The notes under the pieces: model-generated
Seen by the model: the letters and a program-made list of their open reading frames with translations, nothing else
The model's database searches: none
What the model was told of the DNA's origin: nothing
From: Triplophysa rosa
Lineage: Eukaryota > Chordata > Actinopteri > Cypriniformes > Nemacheilidae
Direction: 5' to 3'
Length of the DNA stretch: 64,000 nt
NCBI RefSeq assembly: GCF_024868665.1
Contig: NC_079890.1
Location: forward strand, 31,807,174-31,871,173
Shown: positions 1 to 10,735 of the stretch, one piece after another
Position numbering within the stretch: the first letter of the stretch is position 1
Layout of the letters: the number at the start of each line of letters is the position of its first letter
Made by a program: the position numbers and the translations under genes

Positions 1-39
1 AACGATTATTTTAGAGAGTTTTTTATCTTTCCCCCGCAG

Positions 40-82
40 GCTTTTCTATCTGGCAAATCAAGAAAGCGCCAAAGAAAACTAA
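40..82 (+). other. possible terminal exon of an upstream gene
   Basis: A pyrimidine tract ending in CAG at 37-39 makes a good splice acceptor right at the window edge. One of the three frames after it gives a short tail reading LFYLANQESAKEN followed by TAA at 80-82. Another frame gives a lysine-rich tail, so the true frame cannot be fixed without the upstream exons. An ATTAAA-like signal lies near 280, upstream of bola2. The gene is not recognised. This could also be a chance acceptor. Confidence 0.25.
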
Positions 83-325
83 GACCTCACATTCTATGCT
101 ATGATTGGTCTGATTGCTGGTCACCAGTGCGTTTTAGAGGTGCGGCTAGTTTGGTGTTCCAAGCCCAATTGGGTGCTTTTATTTCCAAACCCCTCCTCTT
201 CAAAGCATACCGGTAGTTTCCAGATGATTAGTGATTAAGGCAGCAACTGTTTTGTGTAAAATTCTTCACCCCGTTCTTTATTAAAACACATTTCTCCCAG
301 TAGAGTGTACTTTACCTCGAGAGAT

Positions 326-1426
326 ATGTCAGTCACTCCAGATCTGCTCCGTGAGAAACTGATAGCGGAGATCGGTGCGATACACGTGGTATGTAATAAC
401 TGTTAGCTGTATATCGAGATAAGGCAAAAAATAAATAACTGAGTTTTGGGTCTGTAAATTCAGTGGGACTCGGACGTGAATGAAACAGGCAGTGGCTCAT
501 TTTCATTTAGTGTTATATGATGACAGGTCAGTGATCCCTTGCGCTTCTCTTGCAGGACGTAGAAGACACGTCTCCAAATAGATGTGCTGCCAGTTTTAAA
601 GTTCTTGTAGTTTCTCCTCAATTTGAAGGAAAACCTTTGTTGCAGAGGCACAGGTGAGTTATGTGTGGATCGAAGTTCCTTTGCATTTTTCTAAATGAAA
701 TCCAAAAAAGTGATGTTATGTGGCATTGTGGTCTAAAAGTCGAATCTATTGAAACTGCTTGTATTTTACTTGTTGTTATTACTTTAATATTTTGATACAA
801 TGGACATGTATCATTTTATTGTTGTTAAAAAATAAAAAATATGTGGTATACAGTATATACATATAAATTAGCTAATGGACTAAAAACTGGGAATTTTGAA
901 TTTCTTAGTATGTGGAAGCATGGAAGAGCCATGGTACATGTAAGGGCTAATAGGTTTCTCCGTATGTGGATTTTCTATGATAACTCAACCAATACATTTT
1001 ACTGTAATGCCACAAGTGGGATATTCATATTCAATTGTCATGGATTCTATATCAGCCGGAACACCTGAACATGGAAGAGAAAAGAAATCAATAATGCAGT
1101 GGAGAGTCTTGAAAAAAGTTCCTGTGCAGCTGATATGAGTCCCAGCTGGCTGACAGAGTTTCAGCATAGATGCAGATGTGCAGAGGAAGGATCTACATCT
1201 TGTACAGGGCCATGGATGGGTGGAGCTGTGAGAAAAAGTCATGCTGTGAGACAGGATCAAGAGACTCCATGACATCATGCACTGTTTTTATAAAGGTCTG
1301 TACTTGTTTATCTGATTGTTGATTAGGATGGTGAATAATTGCCTTGCTGAGGAGCTGAAAGAGATCCATGCGTTCGAGCAGAAAACGTTGACACCAGAGC
1401 AGTGGGAGAAACAGAAAGCACAGTGA
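326..1426 (+). CDS. bola2: BolA-like protein 2, complete, three exons
   Basis: Coding exons are 326-388, 556-653 and 1327-1426, with GT donors (GTATGT, GTGAGT) and AG acceptors. They join to 86 codons plus stop, the same length as human BOLA2. The peptide starts MSVTPDLLREKL, continues through FEGKPLLQRHR and ends LTPEQWEKQKAQ, which matches the BolA fold with its helix-turn-helix-like segment. In the family, BOLA2 forms [2Fe-2S]-bridged complexes with the cytosolic monothiol glutaredoxin GLRX3 and passes clusters to anamorsin. The cysteine and histidine used as cluster ligands are present as Cys31 and His68. The start is the first ATG in frame, preceded by a stop-rich leader. There is no mitochondrial presequence, so it is BOLA2 rather than BOLA1 or BOLA3. 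Intron 2 (673 bp) holds no recognisable gene. Confidence 0.95.
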
Positions 1427-1619
1427 CACACAACTCATTAAAGCAGCCACCAAATGGTACACAGCAAGTGAATTAATCTCTTATTAGTGGGTTGATATTT
1501 TCATCTTTCCTGCCAAAGTATAATCATACCAATGTAATAGAAATCAGATGCTTTGTATTTATGAAGTAACTGTGTTTCAGTTTTACTGTCACTTATGGAA
1601 AACATCTCAGTATTCAGAC

Positions 1620-1625
1620 AATAAA
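1620..1625 (+). promoter_or_regulatory. likely bola2 polyadenylation signal
   Basis: AATAAA lies 194 bases after the bola2 stop codon, followed by a T/G-rich stretch. A second AATAAA occurs near 1896. Either could serve bola2; the first is the simpler choice. Confidence 0.45.
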
Positions 1626-2884
1626 ACTTTATGGACAAAATTAATAGGCAACTTGGTGTTTTGAGGTCTTCAGTCTACTGTCCCTAAACTGAATAATAAT
1701 ATGCTTTAAGACTGCAACCTATTTTTGATTCAATTACATACATAACCCCCTCATCTTAAATATCACATCCATCCTTTAAACCGGTATGAATAACGGTAGC
1801 ACTGCAATAACAAACATTAAATTCATTACCCTAAAAGCAGGTGAAACGCTTACTAAGGCTGAATGTAATGTGCAGAAAGCCGTCCTGCTGTCTGAAATAA
1901 AGACAGCAGGCTTTTAGTGCTCTCTCTTTCATACACAAGCTGTCCTCAGTTGTGTGTTATAGTAATATTAGAGTGAAATGAATTAACTTCATGCTGTGTT
2001 TGTGCCGAGAAAAGCTATTTAGATGCGTGACACTAAAAAGTAACCAACAAAAAGGGGGGGGCCTCCAATGTTTATCAGTTTGAGCGGGTTTGTCTTTCAA
2101 GACAATGTTCACTAAATATAAGCCACATTATGTTTAATAAACAATCATGGACGTGAATGGAACCCTAGAAATGTCCCTCACAACTGGACAAACTTTGATA
2201 ACAAACATTTTTTTTTAGTATCACTTTGTTTTGCCCTTGAAACACTGATAGCCACCAACATGGCATGCATGGTGCATATCCAAACAGCCCTTCTAGGTTG
2301 CAGAAATAATCTAGACACCTTTAGCTGGATGTTCTTTTAATAATAATAGCTCAGACCTTTTGCTGACCCCACAACTTTTTCATAGAGACGATACAATCTG
2401 TTAACTTGAACTTCAATTCCCTGTCCAACATCATAGCTGCAGTCTGTATTTCATATAGTTTGTTAATGGTAAAATGAGAAACGGAAACAAAGCATATCTC
2501 CATACATGGTTTAATAGGAGCAAATGCAAAATAATTCCATGATCTCCACTGTGAAACAAAAGTTTGTTCTTCTCAATTCTAAGTAACAGTACTCACAACA
2601 CTGATGTGGAAAACATGGTTCTTGTAGCTTTTGATACAGTATTTATTTTAGGTCAGGTAAAAATCAAAATACAAGTTGTTACTTCACCATTTCTAATTTA
2701 TTATCACAGCAATTTTAATGCAAGATGCAACAGAGGGAACTGTGTTATGGACCTTAAACATGATTGCATGTGCCACAAAGGTTAATGACACTGGGTTAAA
2801 GGCACAAACAGAGTGCTTTTCTCTTATTAAAACTGATGTTGAATTCATGTAATCTCTGTGATGGTTCTTAAAATCTCAGGTTAT
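1626..2884. other. intergenic, no gene seen
   Basis: AT-rich sequence between bola2 and the zinc-finger pair. Open frames are short and lack splice context or family resemblance. There is a short G run near 2053. Confidence 0.6.
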
Positions 2885-2891
2885 TAAATAA

Positions 2892-3126
2892 GGGATAATC
2901 CAAGGCTAGCCGTGGATTATCCCGCTTATACCATGGTTATTTGCCAAGTTAAAGCTTTTATTGATGTTTACAGTGTCATTTTAGATCAAACAGGTGAAAA
3001 TGACAGTTATTTTGTCAATTAATTTTAAATGTAATCAAACTGACAGGAGCTACCCGTGCGTTAAAGGCTTTTAATGCACACCTTCCAGCCAATCAGAATC
3101 CAGTATTCAAACAGACCATGGTATAA
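2892..3126. mobile_element. putative short inverted-repeat element with a terminal hairpin
   Basis: TTATACCATGGT at 2926-2937 is matched by its reverse complement at 3115-3126, about 190 bp apart. Just outside the left copy is a perfect 11-bp stem (2892-2902 with 2913-2923) around the palindrome GGCTAGCC. The inside includes the motif CCAGCCAATCAGAATCCAG, of a kind I associate with repeated fish sequences. No coding capacity is seen. Exact ends and target duplication could not be set. It lies close downstream of the first zinc-finger gene, so its 3' UTR may run into it. Confidence 0.5.
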
Positions 3127-3276
3127 CTTACATTAATAACAACAGATGCGTACAATTAACAAACACACGATCAGCTAAACCATAAAGATAATGTGAATCT
3201 TGGGAGAGCGGTTTGCTGTTCACTCATAATTCCCTTTGGTAAAGGCAAAATATCTTATCATATACACTCTGCAGCA

Positions 3277-4901
3277 TCAACTACTCAAGGAATGCACTTG
3301 ACTGTGTGATTTCTGGTGAAAGCGTAGACCCCCACAGTTCCTAAAACTCTTTCCACACTCGGAACACACGTAAGGTTTTTCCCCAGTGTGAATGCGGAAA
3401 TGTCGTGTCAGTGCCCCTCCGTGACGAAACCGTATCCCACAAACTGAACAGGAGTACGGACGCTCACCAGTGTGTATCCGCAAATGAGTCTTTAAGTTCT
3501 CCAGGCGATTGAAGTCCCGATTGCACACGTCGCAATGAAACGGGCTGCAGCCAGGAGGAAAAAGTTGCTGTTTTCGTTCTTTTGGCCTGGTTGCATTGTC
3601 ACCTTTCCCTACTCTCTTTACAGGCTTGTGATACTGAATGTGATGATTACGCTGATCACTTTCACTATGAAATGAATGACCACAGAATTTACAAACATAC
3701 AGCTTGGATTGCACATTTGTCCTCACTTGGTGTCTACAATTTTCGGGTGGCTGGGTGAGGGAAGTCTTGACTGCTGATTGGTAGAGTCCATCAAATGGAG
3801 TGGACAATGAAGATACACAGCCACTTGATGGCACAAGGATTTCTGAGGTACCTAAGATGTATTAATGAAATGTAAAAAAAAAAAGATATATATAAATTCA
3901 TTAATAACAGCACAACTGTCGCAGGAAACCAACACAAAGACAATATTTTCAGATGGTGGCTATAGTTTAAACCATTACCAAGGCTGGGTCCTGGATCCAA
4001 ACTTTCAGTCTCATTCTTTTGCAGCTCTGAATCGGGCCTCCAATCCTCTGACAGTTTAGACTGGGCCAAAGCTATTCTGTCCAGCTCAAACTCCTCATTA
4101 GACCTTCGGTCAAAACTACAGTCTGGTCGATCATCAAAATCACACCCAGAACTGCCATCCAAGTCCGGTTCTGCCTTTTCATTCTTCACCTTAACCTGCT
4201 CAAACTTTGGCTGAAATGATGACAGGTCCTGATCACTTGGCTCTACCTGTTGTATGTGATCTGAGGTATTGTTTTCTGTAAAGACATAAGTCACATCCAT
4301 ATGACATTAATCATCAGAAAAGAATATAATGACAGCTTATGATCATTTTATTTTAAAGATAAACGCTAATGTATCATTTTACTCATAACTGTGGTAGTGT
4401 AATAACTAAAAATCTATTTGATTTCACATGCAACCTTGGTTAAATAAGTCAAGAAGAAACCTCACCATTTATGGCTGCTGTGCGCATTTCGTGTGAGCGT
4501 GAACGACCATCATCGCCTATTTCATAAAAAGTTTCGTTCACATATTCATCTGCTTTCTCGGACACCCTTTCACACACATTTCTCGGCGTGTTTTCACCCA
4601 GATTGTCATATCTGATCCTGCTCCGCCTTGGATTAGCAGCACTGAGTTGTTTTGCGTTGGTTTGGTCAGTATGGATCTGCTGTAGTCGTAGTTTGAGGCT
4701 GAAGTTGTCTTGCTGGGATTCATGTATCTGATCTTGAATATCTCGCAGCGCCTGACCCGTTAATCTACTGACTTCCTTCACCGCGATCTCCACGGCGACC
4801 TCAAACGCGCCGCGCAGAGCCGCTTCCAGCGCATCCTCTAGACACGTTGACACCGCTAATATGATTTGATTCTCCTTAATCCCGTGTGGACGAGGACTCA
4901 T
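3277..4901 (-). CDS. C2H2 zinc-finger protein A (four fingers), three coding exons
   Basis: Minus-strand exons 4901-4466, 4275-3979 and 3842-3277 join in phase to 432 codons plus stop. Exon 1 gives an alpha-helical N-terminus (EDALEAALRGAFEVAVEIAV) and a heptad-like stretch ending LKLRLQ, resembling the coiled-coil leader common in fish C2H2 proteins. Exon 2 is acidic and poorly ordered. Exon 3 carries four C2H2 fingers at about residues 293-425. Finger 1 is separate and has a variant HX4H spacing. Fingers 2-4 are joined by TGERP and TGEKP linkers, so tandem DNA binding is expected. The start MSPRPHG was chosen because it aligns with the paralogue's MNPCVKG; an upstream in-frame Met at 4931 is possible. 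The acceptor of exon 3 could instead be the upstream AG giving a few more residues, but the chosen one is shared with gene B. Role is inferred as a nuclear transcriptional regulator; the target is unknown. Confidence 0.85.
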
Positions 4902-4931
4902 CGTATTAAAATAGTCTTCTATCTGATACAA

Positions 4932-5362
4932 AATATCATAAGGTTAATGGCACATTTTAATAGTATTTGCAGCGTTTTTTTGTAACAGAAGGCACAACAG
5001 AGAATCCAAAACCGGAAATCCTTCAAAATTAAAGTCACGACACTCAACGAGCTTTCTACAGAAATTATATATTTTACAAAAATAGCCAATAATTTGGGAC
5101 CCTAAAATAAATAAAATCGCATTAAATTTAGGAACGCTCGTAAAAAAATTGAGAACTGGTCGGTGAATTCCAAACATTTACCATGAAACTGTGTTATGTG
5201 CAACTAATATTTAAGATATTTCACATATTTCGTGTGAACAGAAATAACAAATATATAAATAAAACTTTTTTTTTAAATCAGTAAAAATCTTTAACTAAGT
5301 TGTTGTGTCTGTGTGCATAAAAACACAAACATTTTCACAACACTTTCCCCTCTTAAATTCCA
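4932..5362. other. spacer between the two zinc-finger genes
   Basis: This 430-bp stretch is AT-rich. It must hold the promoter and 5' UTR of gene A and the 3' end of gene B. No TATA box or clear minus-strand AATAAA was seen. Confidence 0.5.
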
Positions 5363-6762
5363 TCATTTCCTCAAAGAATTCACTGGACTGTGGGATTTCT
5401 GGTGGAAGCGCAGACTTCCACAGTTTCGAAAACTCTTTCCACACTCTGAACATATGTAAGGTTTTTCCCCAGTGTGAATGCGAAAATGCCTTTTTAGCAC
5501 CCCAGCGTGGCGAAATCGTACCCCACAAACCGAACAGGGGTACGGACGCTCACCGGTGTGTATCCGCAAGTGAATCTTCAAGTTCTCCAGACGTTTGAAG
5601 CGCTGGTTGCAGACAGTGCAGTGAAATGGGCTGCATCCAGGTGGGAAACGCTGCTGTTTTTGCTTCTTCATCCTGGTTGCATTTACACCCTTCCCCTTTA
5701 ATACAGGCTTGTGATACTGCATGTGATGATTACGCCGATCGCTTTCAGTATGAAATGCATAACCACAGAATTTACAAACATATAGACTGGACTGGACAGT
5801 TCTCACTTCTCTACAGTTTTGGGTCGACTGGGTGAGGGAGGTCTTGTCGACTGATTGGTTGAGGCCATCAAATGGGGTGGAGAATGAAGAGACACAGCCA
5901 CTGGATGACCAACTGATTTCTGAAGTATAAAGAAACATGCATGAAATATAGAAAAAAAACAGAACTTATCAACAGCAGTACATCAAGGCAGAGAAAACAA
6001 CACAACACAAATAATGACAATATTTTACAATTATTCTTTTTTTGTTTTGACCACTACCAATGCTGGGTCCTTGATCCTCTGGTTCTGGCTTTTCATTTTC
6101 CACCTTAACCTGTTCAAACACAAGCTCAGACGATGATGGGTCCTGATCACTGGGGTCTACGTGTTGTATGTTATCTGTGTGTTGTGTGTGAATTGTCTTA
6201 AACTTCTTTTCTGGGTCTGAGGTATCTTCCTCTGTAAAACATCACATCAAGACAGAAAACAGACAATTAAACTGCAAAGAAAGAATACATCAAGGCAAAA
6301 TATTAATGAGAAACATCTGCCCTAGAGGGTTATCATAACTTTTTTTAAACTATATGCATTAATTATATATATATATATATATATTAATATGAAACGTCCA
6401 TAAGAAGATTCATTCACTCTCTCACTGTTCATATTTGCACCGTTGACACCATCAGACTCCTGCGTTTCAGGCACGCTCCCCGTTGATTTAATCCTGCTCT
6501 GATTTGTGAGTTTTGGGTTGTCATGTTCAGCATGGATGTGTTGTAGTCGTAGTTTAAGGGTGATGTTCTCTTGCTGGCTTTCGTGTATCTGATCCCTGAC
6601 ATCTCGCAGCGCCTGATCCGTCAGTCTGCTGAATTCAGTCATTGCGATCTTTAGCGCGAGCTCAAGCGCGTTGCGCAGAGCCGCTTCCAGCGCATCCTCC
6701 AGACACTTCGACACCGCTAATATCCTACTATCCTCATCAATGCCTTTAACACAAGGATTCAT
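5363..6762 (-). CDS. C2H2 zinc-finger protein B (four fingers), tandem paralogue of A
   Basis: Minus-strand exons 6762-6426, 6231-6058 and 5919-5363 join to 355 codons plus stop. Layout matches gene A: a helical N-terminus with LEDALEAALRNALELALKIA, a shorter acidic exon 2, and a last exon with four C2H2 fingers at about residues 218-347 (linkers TGERP and TGEKP). The DNA-contact positions of fingers 2-4 are nearly the same as in A. The donor of exon 1 is uncertain: GTGAGA after 6426 fits the phase, but another phase-1 GT lies 6 bp further on, and an AT microsatellite at about 6364-6385 has altered the region where A's exon continues. Exon 2 is 123 bp shorter than in A. Both genes face the same way, consistent with local duplication. 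Function is inferred as a nuclear DNA-binding regulator. Confidence 0.83.
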
Positions 6763-7141
6763 GGTGGTTGTCTAACTCTTTATCTTGTACCAATTATCTA
6801 AAAATTAGTAGTCCATATTAAAACTATTAGCAGCTGCCACTTCAAGCTACCGAAGGCACAATTGTCCTTATCCAGTAACAGTAAATATTTCAAAATAAAA
6901 GTCACAGAACTCAACGTGCTTACTGTGTTTATTATGTCCAACATAAAATATAGGAAACCCAAAATATAAGTAATCACAATAAATAAATATATCATCTCAA
7001 TATCCCTGTTGAAATCAAAACTAATGGTTTCCTAATGGTTTCCTTTACAGAAACTATAATGAGCCATCATCTGTCTCCCATTAAAAAAACTTACCCTCTC
7101 TCTCTCTCAACAAGTATTGTTATGGCTTTTGTGGAAACTAG

Positions 7142-7888
7142 TAGGGTTGCACGGTGTACCGGTGCTACGGTAGCATTGCGATGCTAAAGCTTCAAAATAC
7201 CCGTGATGCCTCTCTATTTTTGAAACGGTAGTATCGTAGTACCGTAGTTAATGTTGCATATGCGCATTAATATTTATTTAAACACTTACATCTGCCTTTT
7301 TGCGGTGTTTATCTCCTAAATGAATGTGTGTTTTGAATGTCTCTGACGAGTTAATGATTCAAATTGGCGATTTGAACGAGTTGGTTAAATGATTCACTAA
7401 CTCAGTGGAAAATTGACGCCACCTACTGGCCGTTTTAATTCTGCATTTAAAGTAAGCCTAATATTTCCCTTTATAAAGACTGCTGTATCAATGAAATTTG
7501 TCCCACATTTGAATTAGTTCCTACGTGAAAAATGATCTAGTGTACTTTAGTATTTATTACAGTAAACAACTAAAACTCATAGATACTAGTGTTTTTGAGT
7601 CTTACCATAGTAAATATTTAAGTATACTACAGTATTTATAGTATTTACAAATGACTAAATGTAAATGTATTTGCTACAATTTATCCAATTACTACAGTTA
7701 ATACAACAACATATTCTAGTGCAAAGTATAATACAGTTTACTATAGTAAATACAAAATGTTTAATCTAAATCTGTGTTTTTTGTATAGATTTGAATTATA
7801 TGGCACAGCATCGTGATACTACTTGGTATCGAGATACTTCAGCTGGTATAGTATCATAAAACATGTTTATGGTACCGTGACAACCCTA
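7142..7888. mobile_element. non-autonomous hAT-like transposon with 8-bp target duplication
   Basis: The 747-bp element starts TAGGGTTGCACGGTGTACC and ends GGTACCGTGACAACCCTA, an imperfect terminal inverted repeat. It is flanked by a perfect 8-bp direct repeat GAAACTAG at 7134-7141 and 7889-7896. An 8-bp duplication is the hallmark of the hAT superfamily. The inside has no long reading frame but contains AT-rich partial palindromes (TACAGTA, TATAGTA), so it depends on a transposase from elsewhere. The exact duplication points to a fairly recent insertion. Confidence 0.88.
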
Positions 7889-7954
7889 GAAACTAGTAAC
7901 TTGGTATTAGCACCTAATTGTATTATTGCTCCTGTATGACAAATCGCTTTATTG

Positions 7955-8024
7955 CTCCCTGAACTCTCTGTAAGTCGCTTTGGATAAAAGCGTCTGCTAA
8001 ATGACTAAATGTAAATGTAAATTA
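7955..8024 (+). repeat. fish SINE/LINE 3'-tail motif
   Basis: The stretch GTCGCTTTGGATAAAAGCG followed by TCTGCTAAATGACTAAATG and TAAATG repeats is a tail found at the end of many fish retroposons. Related copies on the opposite strand occur at about 12165-12240 and 63621-63672. Only the tail is recognised here; a tRNA-like head was not found upstream. Confidence 0.6.
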
Positions 8025-8389
8025 AACCATTAATTTCTTTTATGTAACGTTAGTCTAGTTTCTGGACCTTATTCCAATAGGATTTAATGGTGTTTATTTG
8101 GTTTTATCCACAAATAGCATCCTACCAACACATTACCAACTGAGGCCATTATAGGTTCCATTAAAACCAATACAATTCCTATCGTTAACAATTACATCGT
8201 TTGGAATTTCTGTGATGTTTTTTTCCGATGGCATAATTAGGGATAAAAAAAATAATCGGCTCAATATAAAACAAGACCAAAAATAATTGTAAAGTATCCA
8301 CCTAGAAACAAAAAAAAAGTGCGTTCATCTACGTCAATGTGTGTGTCAAGAAGAGAGATGTATTTGTGGACTGTATAGACAGACCAGTG

Positions 8390-8576
8390 GACAGTCAGAT
8401 TTTCTCACACACAAACCGCACGCACGTGCATGTTTGACACTTCGCGGCGCTCACTAATGGTGTTTCGCACGTCGCGGCTTCCGTACAATCACAGGAAGAG
8501 CTGATATCTTGTAATCTTTACAAAACCAGCGACAAACCCTCAACACATATCTGAGCTAACCTCATAAGGACACTGG
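8390..8576 (+). promoter_or_regulatory. possible CpG-rich promoter and first non-coding exon of zdhhc21
   Basis: This is the only CpG-rich patch between the zinc-finger genes and zdhhc21 that is outside transposons (several CG dinucleotides at 8405-8490, with GCACGTGC at 8421-8430). A possible donor, CTG followed by GTAAAT, lies at 8576-8577. The zdhhc21 start codon is 4 kb downstream and its exon opens with untranslated sequence, so an upstream non-coding exon is expected. The link is an inference. Confidence 0.3.
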
Positions 8577-9277
8577 TAAATATGATTTAAGATGATTTCA
8601 CACGCATTCACACTACGTGTTTATATTTCGAGATTTTTCTTTAGATGTTGTCCAGGTAGGTTTGTGTCATCATCCTCCTCATGGGCATCACTGAGGCTTT
8701 GCCAGTGCCTGTTTAACGTTACAATTTACAATGAATTTACAGTAATTGATAGAAATATGATTTGTTTTAATTTTAATCCGGTTTTAATATCCGCAACGGT
8801 TTATGAAATCAATTGTTTTGTTTTTAAACTGTGGCTGTTATTACTAGATCAAGAAAACTGTCATTCTGTCTTCGTTATGAAAATACGGGTTTAAGATGGA
8901 ATCACAGCAGTTTATTGATACAACAACGCGATCATGCTGTGTTTTTATGCATATTAACAAGGTTATGTACTTAAAATGCTTCAATATTTAGCAAGATCTA
9001 AGTTACATGGGCGTGAACCTGAACAAAGCGAGTGTAGTCCACTAGGACGGTGTCTCTCACGTGACATCATCAATCACTTCATAATATAGCATTTTTTTGA
9101 AGACACGCCTAAAGAATGTATTATCTTTAAATGGTGAGAAGTTTCATTTTTGTTTAGTTTACCCTCCTAGCATCTTAATAATAATAAAAAACAACATCTG
9201 CATATAATGGATGGAAAGGTTTATTGTTTGTTATTGGGTTTTCATTAATATGAAACGATCATATATTTGTTTTTCAG

Positions 9278-9335
9278 GTTGTCATGGCAAAGATCACTGT
9301 CGTTGTGCTTACTGTGGACTGAAGACATTTAAGAG
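9278..9335 (+). other. candidate small exon, possibly zdhhc21 5' UTR
   Basis: A T-rich tract ending CAG precedes 9278, and AAGAG followed by GTAAAA ends it at 9335, giving a 58-nt exon-like block. One frame is open and rich in Cys and His (CHGKDHCRCAYCGLKTFKR), which looks non-random but matches no family I can name. It may be a non-coding zdhhc21 leader exon, a remnant of another gene, or chance. Confidence 0.25.
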
Positions 9336-9385
9336 GTAAAATTCTCGCTGATTTATCCATCTGCTTCATATGAAAGTTCATTTAA

Positions 9386-10731
9386 AGGTGTCATGAACTG
9401 GCCTTGTTTATTGTTTTATACTGTTGTATGAGGTCTACTTATGACGTTCGCGTGTTTTTTACATTAAAAAACATCAAAATCAATAAGTAATAGGCTATTT
9501 TCTACCCGGGTTTTGAGGCCGGCTCGACAAATGCTCGGTTTTAATGGGCGTGCCGTGTGTGATGGCAAGGCTTTGAGTATAGTTTGTGTAGCCTATAGTT
9601 GTATGGTGTTTAATGATATATGACCGTACCTGTCAGCATTTGAGACCCGTGATCTCAAACCGGACAGAAGATCACCGCAATCGCGGGTCTTAAATGTTAC
9701 GAGAGTTTCCATGATAAACAAACAAACGGGAGACTCCCGGCCAAAACGACAGTGTTGGCAGGTAACTTATGGATACGACCCAGCACCTGAAATAATATCA
9801 AAACACTTCAAAACAGCCATTATTCGCAAACAGTGGATAAAACTTTGAAAAATGATATATGAGCCCGCCAAATCACAGAGATGCCTATTCGCACGGGACT
9901 AATATTATCACAGGACCTCGGAGTTCATCAAAATATGGTAGGTCATTTGTGGGGGAATTTTTACTTTACAAATTACTGACATGGCCGATTCGCACAGGAT
10001 TAAGATCACAGACAACCTCTGCAATTATTACAAATGACTAGAGGTCCCCAGGTAATAGTAATCCCGTGCAAATAGGGCTCAGGACATATCAAGCGATCTC
10101 TAACAAAGTAATAGTGACGCATAGCACAAATATGTTTTACTCACATAAGATTGCTGCGCCATTCGTATCGGATCCAGTATTGATGGCACAGCACTGCTTT
10201 TTCATTTTAGTCTCTCCGCAAATCCAGCGTAGACCTGGGCCTTGTTCACAAAGGAATCCGCGGTGAAATGAAGCGAACAAAAGCTCAATGTTTTACCCAC
10301 GTGAGCTGGAACGTCTTTAAAAATAAACTTCAGCCACGCATTACTAATGTGGGAATACGAAGGAAGGTTATGCAGCGACTGTGTTCTTCCACAACCAGGC
10401 ACTGACTGCACAATATTTTGCGATCTTTAACGGCATGTTTATTGCTTGCTCTATCTGGTTCCACGCAACTTATGTAACTTCAGTACTGTCATGCGCGAGT
10501 GGGCAGGGCTAGAGAAGAAGTCATTGATATTCTTCTGTGGAGGCGGTGTTCAACCTATAGATAGGTGCATTCTAGGACCTGGCATTCGCTGGGCCTGGTG
10601 TCAATAACAGTTGTAATTTCAGTAACAAGGGCGTTTTCAGTTCTGACACTTACAGGATGTTCGCTTGAATACGATTCCCTCTTATAAAACAAAAGCTTGG
10701 GTTAAAATTGATGTCTTAATTCATGACTCCT
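9386..10731. mobile_element. Kolobok-like DNA transposon remnant, TTAA-flanked
   Basis: The left end AGGTGTCATGAA follows TTAA (9382-9385) and the right end TTCATGACTCCT precedes TTAA (10732-10735), giving matching inverted ends and a 1,346-bp element. A minus-strand frame inside resembles a THAP zinc-finger domain. TTAA targets together with a THAP-bearing transposase are typical of the Kolobok superfamily; piggyBac also uses TTAA but lacks THAP. The element has no intact transposase and is dead or non-autonomous. Confidence 0.65.
10202..10411 (-). pseudogene. THAP-domain remnant of a transposase
   Basis: The peptide contains a tryptophan-led core, AWLKFIF, then SFCSLHFTADSF and a tail VYAGFAERLK. 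This is the second half of a THAP (C2CH) domain, in which a Cys-X2-His pair is followed by a phenylalanine-rich end. The first C-X-C part is not in the same frame. It stops soon after the domain, so no catalytic region is left. The host is the TTAA element 9386-10731. Confidence 0.6.
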
Positions 10732-10735
10732 TTAA

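Noticed and set aside
985..1462. Minus-strand frames within bola2 intron 2 and exon 3
   Set aside because: They overlap a well-supported plus-strand exon and have no family match or splice sites.
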